Assembly: GCA_902620585.1 (NCBI GenBank)
Contig: CACNJC010000001.1
Location: forward strand, 82,879-146,878
Origin: an uncultured Pelagibacteraceae bacterium
GTDB taxonomy: Bacteria; Pseudomonadota; Alphaproteobacteria; Pelagibacterales; Pelagibacteraceae
DNA: 64,000 nucleotides
Reading direction: 5' to 3'
Shown here: in pieces, positions 38,129-45,783 of the stretch
Position numbering within the stretch: position 1 is the first letter of the stretch
How the letters are laid out: each line of letters opens with the position of its first letter
Program-made: the position numbers and the translations under genes
The notes under the pieces: generated by a model
Database searches by the model: none
Seen by the model: only the letters and a program-made list of their open reading frames with translations
What the model was told of the DNA's origin: nothing

Positions 38129-38956
38129 ATGACAATCACTCCTTACTTTAAAAAGAAAATGACTGATAGTTGGTTTTCTTATTTACAAGTTCAAATTTGT
38201 AAAGAATTTGAACATTTAGAAAATAATAGAATTAGATTTTATAAAAGAGAATGGAATAAAAAGAAAAAAAATGAGGGTGGTGGAACTTCATTTCTTTTAA
38301 CTGGAGGAAAGGTATTTGAAAAGGTAGGTGTTAATAAATCAACTGTATCAGGAGTCTTTGCAAAAAAATTTAGATCAAAAATTTTAGGTGCGAGTAAAAA
38401 TGGAAAATATTGGGCTTCAGGAGTTTCGGTAGTCGCACATATGAAAAATCCAAAAATACCTGCTATTCACTTTAATACTAGATTCATAGTAACTTCAAAA
38501 GAGTGGTTTGGGGGTGGAATGGATGTTACCCCAAGTCATAAAGACGAAAAAGAAAAAAATATTGTTCATGATCAATTAAAAAAAATTTGTAAACAAAATA
38601 AAAAAAACTACAAAAAATATAAAAAATGGTGCGATGATTATTTCTTTTTACCGCATAGAAATGAAGCTCGAGGAATTGGAGGAATATTTTTTGACTATGA
38701 GACTAAAAATTGGGTGAAAAATTTTAAATTTATAAGAGATCTTGGTTTTGCTTTTATAGATATTTCTAAGTTAATTGTTAATAGAAAAAAAAAATTAAAA
38801 TGGACAAAAGCAGATAAAGAAAAACAGTATTTAAAAAGAGGAAGATATGTTGAGTTTAACTTACTTTACGACAGAGGGACAAGATTTGGTTTAAACTCGG
38901 GTGGAAATATTAATTCAATTTTGATGTCACTTCCCCCTAAAGCTAAGTGGAAATAA
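38129..38956 (+). CDS. hemF: Oxygen-dependent coproporphyrinogen III oxidase
   Basis: 275 residues. Family signatures: GGGTSFLLTGGKVFEKVGVN near residue 50, VVAHMKNPKIPAIHFNTRF, WFGGGMDVTP near 130, HRNEARGIGGIFFDYE near 175, and YVEFNLLYDRGTRFGLNSGGNINSILMSLPP near the C-terminus. It decarboxylates two propionates of coproporphyrinogen III with O2 to give protoporphyrinogen IX for heme. Presence of HemF fits an aerobic organism. Confidence 0.97.
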   Translation: MTITPYFKKKMTDSWFSYLQVQICKEFEHLENNRIRFYKREWNKKKKNEGGGTSFLLTGGKVFEKVGVNKSTVSGVFAKKFRSKILGASKNGKYWASGVSVVAHMKNPKIPAIHFNTRFIVTSKEWFGGGMDVTPSHKDEKEKNIVHDQLKKICKQNKKNYKKYKKWCDDYFFLPHRNEARGIGGIFFDYETKNWVKNFKFIRDLGFAFIDISKLIVNRKKKLKWTKADKEKQYLKRGRYVEFNLLYDRGTRFGLNSGGNINSILMSLPPKAKWK

Positions 38957-38958
38957 TT

Positions 38959-39435
38959 ATGGATAAAGAACCAATTACAGTAAATGGTCTTAAAATTTTA
39001 AAATCTGAATTAGAAGATTTAAAAAATGTACAAAGACCAAAAGTTGTTGAGGCAATTGCTGAAGCTAGATCGCATGGGGATTTGAAAGAAAATGCTGAAT
39101 ACCATGCTGCTAAAGAACAACAGGCTTTAATAGAAAGTCGTGTGATAGCAATCAATGATTTAATTGCAAGAGCAAATGTTATTGACGTAACAAAAATAGA
39201 AAATAACGGAAAAGTAATTTTCGGTTCAACAGTTAGAGCACAAGATCTAGAAACTAGTAAAAAAATTTCTTATAGACTCGTCGGTCAAGATGAGGCTGAT
39301 ATTAAAAAAAATTTGATATTTTTTAAGAGTCCAATAGGTAAAGCATTAATAGGTAAGAATAAAGGTGAAATGGTAAGCGTAAACACACCGTCAGGAGAAA
39401 GAAATTTTGAAATTCTTGATGTTGAGTATATCTAA
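38959..39435 (+). CDS. greA: Transcription elongation factor GreA
   Basis: I chose ATG at 38959, 2 bp after hemF, giving 158 residues, exactly the E. coli length. The tracked GTG at 38947 lies inside hemF. The coiled-coil finger (about 1-75) has VEAIAEARSHGDLKENAEYHAAKEQQ, with the acidic tip that reaches into the polymerase secondary channel. A C-terminal FKBP-like domain has ISYRLVGQDEAD and SPIGKALIGKNKGEMVSV. GreA stimulates transcript cleavage by backtracked RNA polymerase. The stop overlaps the stop of the convergent nucleotidyltransferase gene. Confidence 0.97.
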   Translation: MDKEPITVNGLKILKSELEDLKNVQRPKVVEAIAEARSHGDLKENAEYHAAKEQQALIESRVIAINDLIARANVIDVTKIENNGKVIFGSTVRAQDLETSKKISYRLVGQDEADIKKNLIFFKSPIGKALIGKNKGEMVSVNTPSGERNFEILDVEYI

Positions 39436-40694
39436 TTTAAGTTAATTTTTATAAGTTCTTTTATTTTTTCATCAGATATTTTAAAACCATTCTTTATCCA
39501 CTCTTCTTCGATAGTCTTTAAAACTTTTCCCAATGATTCGCCTTCATTCATTCCATTTTTCTTAAGATATTCTCCGTCTATATGAAACTTTGGAACTTTT
39601 AACTTCGTTATCCTTTTCAAAGTTTCAGAAAAATCTTGTAATTTAATTTTGGAGTTTTTAGCGAAATGTATAAAATTTAAAGAAATTAAGTTACTCTTTC
39701 CATAAATATAAATATTTTTTAACAAATCCTTATAAAAAAAATTCTTGTTTTTTTGTATTTCACTTAAGTTTAAAGCTAAATTTTCTAAATTATTTTTAAG
39801 CTTATTTGAAACATTATATTTATGAGCAAAATATTCATGATTATCCTTTTCGTCTATTAATATTGTAGCAAGTATTATTTCTTTATTTAGTTGGTTGTTA
39901 TTATAGACTTTTTTTAATCGTTCTAATCTATCAAGATAAAAAAATTCAGGAAATATCATATTGAATATCTCTTTTAAATTCTTATTCTCATTAATCCTGA
40001 AAAAATTTTTTAAGCTTAATATCTTAAATAATTCTACTAAAATCCTTTCTTTAGAGATTATTTTAATCCCATTTAAATTTTCTTTTATTATATCGCTAGT
40101 TGAGGTTTCAACGTTAATGTCATACATAATTTTAAATCTTAGAAATCTAATTATTCTTAGATAATCTTCCTCTATTCTTTTTTGTGGATTGCCAATAAAT
40201 TTGACGTTTTTATTTTCAAGATCTGTCGTTCCCATTTGAGGATCAAAAATTTTACCGTTTATATCTAGATAAATTGCATTGATGGTAAAATCTCTTCTTT
40301 CTGAGTCTAATTGCCAATTATCTGTATATTCAATTATAGCATGTCTGCCGTCAGTTATTTTATCTTTTCTTAACGTTGTTATTTCAACTTTATGATTTTT
40401 AGATTTTAAAGTGATAGTTCCATGTTTTAACCCTGTATCTATAATCTTTAAATTTGTGCCTTTAAACCTCTCTTTAATTTCATCTACAGTCAATATAGTG
40501 GAAACATCGATATCATCAATGGCTTCACCTAAAAGGTGCTTTCTTACACAACCGCCAACAAATCTAGCTACAGTTTTGTCTTTTGAAAAATTCTTATGAA
40601 GGGTTTTAAAAATAAATTTCAATTCTTTATGTTTATAAAAAGGAAAAAAAATTCTTTTTAATTTCTGTATGAAGTTTAAACTTAGATTAAGCAT
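39432..40694 (-). CDS. CCA tRNA nucleotidyltransferase / poly(A) polymerase family protein
   Basis: 420 residues. A class II nucleotidyltransferase head (about 35-165) has GGCVRKHLLGEAIDDIDVS (the G-G-x-V-R and D-x-D metal motif) and RRDFTINAIYLD. FIGNPQKRIEEDYLRIIRFLRF follows, then a helical neck and body. It adds CCA to tRNA 3' ends or, in the PcnB branch, poly(A) to RNA; sequence alone does not separate these. Both tRNAs in this window already encode CCA, so a repair role would be sufficient. tRNA-Gln ends only 7 bp upstream of its ATG on the same strand. Confidence 0.9.
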   Translation of the reverse strand: MLNLSLNFIQKLKRIFFPFYKHKELKFIFKTLHKNFSKDKTVARFVGGCVRKHLLGEAIDDIDVSTILTVDEIKERFKGTNLKIIDTGLKHGTITLKSKNHKVEITTLRKDKITDGRHAIIEYTDNWQLDSERRDFTINAIYLDINGKIFDPQMGTTDLENKNVKFIGNPQKRIEEDYLRIIRFLRFKIMYDINVETSTSDIIKENLNGIKIISKERILVELFKILSLKNFFRINENKNLKEIFNMIFPEFFYLDRLERLKKVYNNNQLNKEIILATILIDEKDNHEYFAHKYNVSNKLKNNLENLALNLSEIQKNKNFFYKDLLKNIYIYGKSNLISLNFIHFAKNSKIKLQDFSETLKRITKLKVPKFHIDGEYLKKNGMNEGESLGKVLKTIEEEWIKNGFKISDEKIKELIKINLN

Positions 40695-40701
40695 AAATCT
40701 T

Positions 40702-40775
40702 TGGCTGGGGCACTAGGATTCGAACCTAGGATGGCGGTATCAAAAACCGCTGCCTTACCGCTTGGCTATGCCCCA
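40702..40775 (-). tRNA. tRNA-Gln (UUG anticodon)
   Basis: A 74-nt cloverleaf on the minus strand. Acceptor TGGGGCA pairs with TGCCCCA, the D arm reads AGCCAAGCGGTAAGGC, and the anticodon stem GCGGT / ACCGC closes loop TTTTGAT with anticodon TTG. The T arm has TAGGTTCGAATCCTA, the discriminator is G73 and CCA is encoded. The U1-A72 start is typical of tRNA-Gln. It lies 7 bp before the nucleotidyltransferase start codon. Confidence 0.97.
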
Positions 40776-40810
40776 ATGTTAAGTTTTTGATATATCATAA
40801 ATTTGTAAAT

Positions 40811-41653
40811 TTAAATAGTTTTTGCAACTGATAACCAGTAGTTGGGATATTTTGACCTTATACTATTTAAGGCAGCTTTAGCTGACTTTTTACTTTTAAA
40901 TACACCGTAACATACTGACCCAGAGCCTGTCATTCTAGAGAAATAGCATCCTTTTCTTTTTGAAATATCATTTATAATCTTTTTAATAATCGGATATTTG
41001 TTCTCCACAATAGATTGTAAATCATTATGTTTACTAGTTAAAAGTTTAACAAATTTACTTGTAGTTTTGAGTTTTTTTAAATTGTATTTAGATTTTGGGG
41101 AATAGATCTTAACCTTCGAATAGATATATTTAGTCGAACATTTAATGTTTGGATAAACCAATAAAAAATGTAGCTTATGTTTTTTTGGAAGAGTATTAAT
41201 CGTATTAAGATTGCTTAAAAAACCTTGCTTATAAAAAAATAGTTTTAAGTCAGATCCTATTTTACTACCTAAATACTTTAGTAAAAGTTTATTATTTTTT
41301 TTCTTTGCTAAATATTTGATTAAAAATGCTGAATTACTTGTTCCACCTCCCATGCCTGCGAATACAGGTATTCGTTTGTTAATTAAAATCATATATTGAT
41401 CAGAAATTATATTTTTTTTTCTTAGTAAGTTTAAAACACTTACAATTGAATTATCTTTTTTATTTATAAGTTTTCCAAATTTTCCATGGAATTTAATAAT
41501 ATCCTTTTTACCAGTTATTTTTTTTATTTTAATTTTATCAAATAAGTCAATTAAACAAAAATAAGATTGTATGTTATGTAGTTTATTCTTGCCTTTTAAT
41601 CTTTTATTTACAGTTAATGATAGATTAATTTTTGAAAAAGATTTTAATATCAT
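40811..41653 (-). CDS. ispE: 4-diphosphocytidyl-2-C-methyl-D-erythritol kinase
   Basis: 280 residues, GHMP kinase. The N-terminal KSFSKINLSLTVNKR binds substrate, the ATP loop is PVFAGMGGGTSNSAFLI near residue 95, and the third motif MTGSGSVCYGVFKS is near 242. It phosphorylates CDP-methylerythritol in the MEP pathway to IPP and DMAPP. ispH, which catalyses the last step of the same pathway, lies at 58 kb. The gene is 1 bp after the TPR gene on the same strand, a pairing seen in other alphaproteobacteria. Confidence 0.95.
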   Translation of the reverse strand: MILKSFSKINLSLTVNKRLKGKNKLHNIQSYFCLIDLFDKIKIKKITGKKDIIKFHGKFGKLINKKDNSIVSVLNLLRKKNIISDQYMILINKRIPVFAGMGGGTSNSAFLIKYLAKKKNNKLLLKYLGSKIGSDLKLFFYKQGFLSNLNTINTLPKKHKLHFLLVYPNIKCSTKYIYSKVKIYSPKSKYNLKKLKTTSKFVKLLTSKHNDLQSIVENKYPIIKKIINDISKRKGCYFSRMTGSGSVCYGVFKSKKSAKAALNSIRSKYPNYWLSVAKTI

Positions 41654-41654
41654 G

Positions 41655-43349
41655 TTAAAGACCTGATATTAGTTTAATCTTTATACTTTCTTTTAAATCC
41701 TTCTCTGTGTCTTCAAGATTTAAAACATATTTCCAATAGTATCTTGCCTGTATCTTGTTTCCATTCATCCATAGAGCATCTCCATAATGATCATTAACAG
41801 TTGGGTCTGCTGGTAATAATTTAACTGCTGACTGAAGATATTTTTTTGACTCATTATATTTTTTTAATTTAAAATACGCCCATCCTAATGAGTCTATAAT
41901 ATAAGGATCATTAGACCTTAACTCATTTGCTTTTTGGAGCATTTCCAAAGATTTTTTAATCTTTACTCCTTGTTCAATCCAAGAATAAGCTAAATAATTA
42001 ATAACGTAAGCTTGATCTGGACTTGCATGTAATGAGGACAACAAATCTTTCTCAGCTTTGTCCCACTCTCCAATTCTTTCGTAGGCAACTCCCCTTCCGT
42101 CAGTAGCTTTTGGATACAAGGTATGATTTATGTCTATATTTTCGATTATATCAGAATATAATTTTATTGACTCCTCAAAACGCTCATTGCTTTTCAAAAA
42201 TTTTGCATAATCGTATTTTTCATAAATATTTTTTTCAGGTATTTTATTATACGCCCTCTTTAATATCTTTAGGGCTTGCTTTTCTTTTTTTTCTTGTATT
42301 AGAATGTTTGCGCTTTGCTTAGCTGCATACCAATGATAAGCCGAACCTTTATTACTAACTGCGCTATAAATTTTTTTAGCTTGGCCTAAATTATCAATGT
42401 TATAAAAATTTTCAGCTAACAAAGTATCAAATGAATGAAAATTATCATTTAAAAATTTTGAAATATTCAAATAAAAGTTTGAAAGAGAATAAATTTGTTG
42501 TGATGCTAAAGCATTAGCTGTTATGTAAAATATCTCTGCAATAACATGAGATAAATTCTGGCAATTAAAATTTTTAACAGGCTTATTATTATCAAGATCT
42601 AGTTTATATTGATTTAGTAATAGATTTCTTGGGTATTGTTTAATTGCTTTTTTTAAGATTTTTTTTTCTTTATCAAATTTACCTATACTGGATAAATATA
42701 ATGCATAAAAATAATTATATCTTGAAAAGTTTGAATTTTTGTCAGCAAAAAGGTTTTCGAAAAAAAACTCTGTTTTTTTACTTTTATAAAAACAGTGTAA
42801 AAAAACGTTCTGAATAGCTTTTAAATTTTCAAATTTTGGATTAATACCATTAATTTTTTTCTGAGCTGAGTTAAGATCTAAACTTTTAAAACTATTCCAA
42901 TTTAAAAGTGAGATTGATACAAAATCATTAAGAAAAAAATTAGATTTTCTTTTTTTAAGTTTTGAAAAATATCGATGTGCTAATTCATGTTTCCCGTTTT
43001 TAAGATAATAAATTCCTATTATTAAATCACTTTCGAAATTAGCAGATTTTCTAATTTCTAATTTTCTTGAATAATTATAAGCCTCGTTAAATTTACCTGA
43101 ATTTATAAGCGAAAATAAATATCTTGATGAATAATTAGAATGTTTATTTTCTAAACCATCTAATTTTTTTAAAAACTTATAAGACTCACCGTATTTGTTA
43201 TCGTTAAAAAGTAATATTCCTGTGAAATAATTTGCAACATTTTCACCATTTTCAAATTTGTCTACATTTCTAGCATGAAGTGTAGAAAAAAAAATGGTGA
43301 CAAAAAACAATTGTAAGATAAGTTTAAAAATGACTTTAAATATAATCAT
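41655..43349 (-). CDS. Tetratricopeptide-repeat protein
   Basis: 564 residues with an N-terminal signal or anchor (hydrophobic residues 3-24, ending LHA). TPR-like helix pairs cover most of the length; the clearest are near the C-terminus (AYVINYLAYSWIEQG, PYIIDSLGWAYFKLKKYNESKKYLQSAVKLLP, DPTVNDHYGDALWMNGN). The family, usually 550-600 residues, stands upstream of ispE in many alphaproteobacteria and is probably periplasmic or membrane-attached. The partner is unknown; a scaffold role in envelope assembly is only a guess. It is divergent from the uracil-DNA glycosylase gene with 8 bp between start codons. Confidence 0.85.
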   Translation of the reverse strand: MIIFKVIFKLILQLFFVTIFFSTLHARNVDKFENGENVANYFTGILLFNDNKYGESYKFLKKLDGLENKHSNYSSRYLFSLINSGKFNEAYNYSRKLEIRKSANFESDLIIGIYYLKNGKHELAHRYFSKLKKRKSNFFLNDFVSISLLNWNSFKSLDLNSAQKKINGINPKFENLKAIQNVFLHCFYKSKKTEFFFENLFADKNSNFSRYNYFYALYLSSIGKFDKEKKILKKAIKQYPRNLLLNQYKLDLDNNKPVKNFNCQNLSHVIAEIFYITANALASQQIYSLSNFYLNISKFLNDNFHSFDTLLAENFYNIDNLGQAKKIYSAVSNKGSAYHWYAAKQSANILIQEKKEKQALKILKRAYNKIPEKNIYEKYDYAKFLKSNERFEESIKLYSDIIENIDINHTLYPKATDGRGVAYERIGEWDKAEKDLLSSLHASPDQAYVINYLAYSWIEQGVKIKKSLEMLQKANELRSNDPYIIDSLGWAYFKLKKYNESKKYLQSAVKLLPADPTVNDHYGDALWMNGNKIQARYYWKYVLNLEDTEKDLKESIKIKLISGL

Positions 43350-43357
43350 AAATTCTC

Positions 43358-44059
43358 ATGATAAAAAAAATTAACACTAAAACCATAAAATTAATAAAAT
43401 TTTATAATCTAATTAACTACAATTTAATTTATAACAATAAGGCAATAAATCGCTATAGAAAAGAAAATTTTGAAGCATCAGAGGATAAGATTAAAAGGTT
43501 AGAGTTGCTAAAAAGATCAATTTTAAATTTAAAAAATTGTGATTTAAAAAAACAAGCTAAAAATATTGTGTTTAGCGACGGAAATCCAAAATCAAAGATA
43601 ATGCTTATAGGAGAGGCTCCTGGTGCAAATGAGGATCAGGAAGGATTACCTTTTGTTGGTAGAGCCGGACAATTGTTGGATAAGATGTTATCTGCGATCG
43701 ATTTAAATAGAGAAAAAGTCTATATTTCAAATATCATTAATTATCGTCCCCCTGAAAATAGAAGACCTTCTGAGGAAGAGATGAAAAGATATTTGCCATT
43801 TATAAAAAAGCATATTGAGATAATTAACCCAAAAATATTAGTATTACTTGGAAGCACTGCTATGAATGCACTTATTGGAAATGAAGTTGTGATTTCTAAG
43901 ATGCGAGGTAAGTGGATAGAAAAACAATTTGGAAATTGTAGCACTTCAGTAATTATCACATTTCATCCTGCTTTTTTAATGAGACAGCCAGGTCAAAAAA
44001 AAATGGCGTGGGTTGACCTTAAAATGATTAGAGATAAAAAAATAAAACTTAAGATATAA
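43358..44059 (+). CDS. Uracil-DNA glycosylase, family 4-like
   Basis: 233 residues. The UDG fold is clear: IMLIGEAPGANEDQEGLPFVGRAGQLLDKML (motif 1, GEAPGxxEDxxGxPFVG), YISNIINYRPPENRRPSEEE, LVLLGSTAMNALIG, and motif 3 ITFHPAFLMRQP. It excises uracil formed by cytosine deamination. Family 4 enzymes normally hold a 4Fe-4S cluster with four Cys, but only two Cys exist here (C61 and C194), so the cluster is probably absent. The first 45 residues are Asn/Ile/Tyr-rich with no recognisable motif. Followed 12 bp later by rnhB. Confidence 0.88.
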   Translation: MIKKINTKTIKLIKFYNLINYNLIYNNKAINRYRKENFEASEDKIKRLELLKRSILNLKNCDLKKQAKNIVFSDGNPKSKIMLIGEAPGANEDQEGLPFVGRAGQLLDKMLSAIDLNREKVYISNIINYRPPENRRPSEEEMKRYLPFIKKHIEIINPKILVLLGSTAMNALIGNEVVISKMRGKWIEKQFGNCSTSVIITFHPAFLMRQPGQKKMAWVDLKMIRDKKIKLKI

Positions 44060-44071
44060 TTAAATAATTGT

Positions 44072-44632
44072 ATGGTTACAGCTGGTGTAGATGAGGTGGG
44101 AAGAGGATGTTTAGCTGGACCTGTGGTTTCAGCAGCTGTTATATTGAAAGAAACAATTAATCTAAAACTGTTAAAAGATTCTAAAAAAATTACTTTCAAA
44201 AAAAGAATTGAAATTGCAGACCACATTAAGCTTCATTCCATTTATGCTATTGGCGTTGCATCAGTTGAGGAAATTCATAAATTGAATATTCTTCAAGCAG
44301 CTCTACTCTCAATGAAACGAGCCATTGATAGATTATCAACTACTCCAGAGTTAGTTTTAATTGATGGAAATTTTGCGCCAAAAGGTTTGACAAATTTTAA
44401 AACCATAATTAATGGAGATGAAAAAATTAAATCTATAAGCGCAGCCTCAATAATAGCCAAAGTTTTTAGAGATCAATTAATGATAAAATTGTCCGAAAAA
44501 TTTAACTATTATGCTTGGGAGAGAAACTTTGGTTATGGAACTAAGGCACATATGGATGGTCTTAAAAAATTCGGAATAACATCTCATCACAGAAAAGGTT
44601 TTAAACCAATATACAAGATGTTGTCGAACTAA
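44072..44632 (+). CDS. rnhB: Ribonuclease HII
   Basis: 186 residues. The catalytic start AGVDEVGRGCLAGPVVSAAV contains the D-E-x-G-R-G motif, LVLIDGNFAPKG the second acidic residue, and INGDEKIKSISAASIIAKVFRDQLM the third conserved motif. It removes single ribonucleotides and RNA-DNA hybrids. A type 1 enzyme, rnhA, lies at 60 kb, so both are present. The family usually ends with YxWxxNxGYGTxxH, seen here as YYAWERNFGYGTKAH. Confidence 0.96.
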   Translation: MVTAGVDEVGRGCLAGPVVSAAVILKETINLKLLKDSKKITFKKRIEIADHIKLHSIYAIGVASVEEIHKLNILQAALLSMKRAIDRLSTTPELVLIDGNFAPKGLTNFKTIINGDEKIKSISAASIIAKVFRDQLMIKLSEKFNYYAWERNFGYGTKAHMDGLKKFGITSHHRKGFKPIYKMLSN

Positions 44633-44674
44633 GATACAATATCACTAAAAAACACTTTTTTTTTCTAAAATAGT

Positions 44675-44706
44675 TTGACCAAAGATTCAATTTAAGGTTG
44701 AATCTT
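44675..44706 (+). promoter_or_regulatory. ccrM control region: GANTC sites in a 9-bp inverted repeat within a possible promoter
   Basis: AAGATTCAA (44682-44690) and TTGAATCTT (44698-44706) are perfect complements around a 7-bp loop (TTTAAGG). Each arm holds one GANTC site: GATTC at 44684 and GAATC at 44700, the target of the enzyme encoded 4 bp downstream. TTGACC (44675-44680) and TTGAAT (44698-44703), spaced 17 bp, could be -35 and -10, giving a nearly leaderless mRNA. Alternatively the AAGG in the loop is a Shine-Dalgarno on a longer transcript. The pattern is seen; regulation is inferred by analogy with the Caulobacter ccrM leader. Confidence 0.6.
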
Positions 44707-44709
44707 CTA

Positions 44710-45783
44710 ATGTCAAAATTGTTTAACAAAATTATTAATGGAAATTGTCTCTCAGAAATAAAAAAAATTCCTGATAAATCTTTTAACTTAGTTTTTGCTG
44801 ATCCACCCTACTACATGCAAATCGGTGAAAGTTTAACAAGACCAGATGCAAGCAAAGTAAATGGTGTCAATGACGAGTGGGATCACTTTAACAGTTTTAA
44901 ACATTATGACGATTTTTGTAAGTCTTGGTTATTAGAATGTAAAAGAATTTTAAAAGACAATGGGAGCATTTGGGTAATAGGTTCATATCACAATATTTTT
45001 AGACTTGGATATCATTTACAAAATTTAAATTTTTGGCTTCTGAATGATGTTATTTGGAGAAAAAATAACCCTATGCCAAATTTTAGGGGCACTAGGTTTA
45101 CTAATGCCCATGAAACACTGATTTGGGCATCAAAAAATAAAAAATCTAAATACACTTTTAATTATCAATCCTTAAAATGTTTAAATGATGACTTGCAAAT
45201 GAGATCTGACTGGATACTTCCGATTTGTAATGGTAAAGAACGATTAAAGAAGAATGGTAAAAAAATTCATTCAACGCAAAAACCAGAAGCGCTTTTACAC
45301 CGTATTATTTTAGCCACAACAAATAAAGGAGACACTATCTTTGACCCTTTTTTAGGCACTGGAACAACAGCAGTGGTATCTAAAAAATTGGGTAGAAAAT
45401 ATTTTGGAATAGAAAAAGACAAAAAATATTTTAAGGCTGCTGTAGAACGAATAAATAAAACAAAAGCTATAGAAGAAAGCTATTTAGATACAATTCAAAA
45501 TAATAAATCTAAACCTAGAATACCTTTTGGTTCTCTTGTAGAACTTGGAATATTAAAACCTGGTACTAAGCTATTTGATCCGAAAAAAGAGATAAATGCT
45601 AAAATTATGGCTGATGGAAGCATCAAATATAAAGAGTCCGAAGGTTCTATCCATAAAGTAGCAGCAAAAATTATGGGAGCTGAAAGTTATAATGGCTGGA
45701 CATATTGGCATTGTGATATAAACGGATCTACAGTTGTTATTGACAGTTTGAGGCAGAAATTTATCTCAGAAACAAAAGCCTAA
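44710..45783 (+). CDS. ccrM: Cell-cycle DNA adenine methyltransferase CcrM (GANTC)
   Basis: I chose ATG at 44710 (357 residues). The tracked start is a TTG 12 bp upstream, inside the inverted repeat. It is a beta-class N6-adenine methyltransferase: DPPY catalytic motif in LVFADPPYYMQ, the SAM motif DPFLGTGTTAVVSKKLGRKYFGIE near residue 215, and HSTQKPEALLHRII. The C-terminal ~85 residues (FGSLVELGILKPGTKLF, YNGWTYWHCDINGSTVVIDSLR) are the CcrM-specific DNA-recognition domain. It methylates the A in GANTC and controls cell-cycle transcription in alphaproteobacteria. No restriction partner is encoded nearby. Confidence 0.96.
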   Translation: MSKLFNKIINGNCLSEIKKIPDKSFNLVFADPPYYMQIGESLTRPDASKVNGVNDEWDHFNSFKHYDDFCKSWLLECKRILKDNGSIWVIGSYHNIFRLGYHLQNLNFWLLNDVIWRKNNPMPNFRGTRFTNAHETLIWASKNKKSKYTFNYQSLKCLNDDLQMRSDWILPICNGKERLKKNGKKIHSTQKPEALLHRIILATTNKGDTIFDPFLGTGTTAVVSKKLGRKYFGIEKDKKYFKAAVERINKTKAIEESYLDTIQNNKSKPRIPFGSLVELGILKPGTKLFDPKKEINAKIMADGSIKYKESEGSIHKVAAKIMGAESYNGWTYWHCDINGSTVVIDSLRQKFISETKA

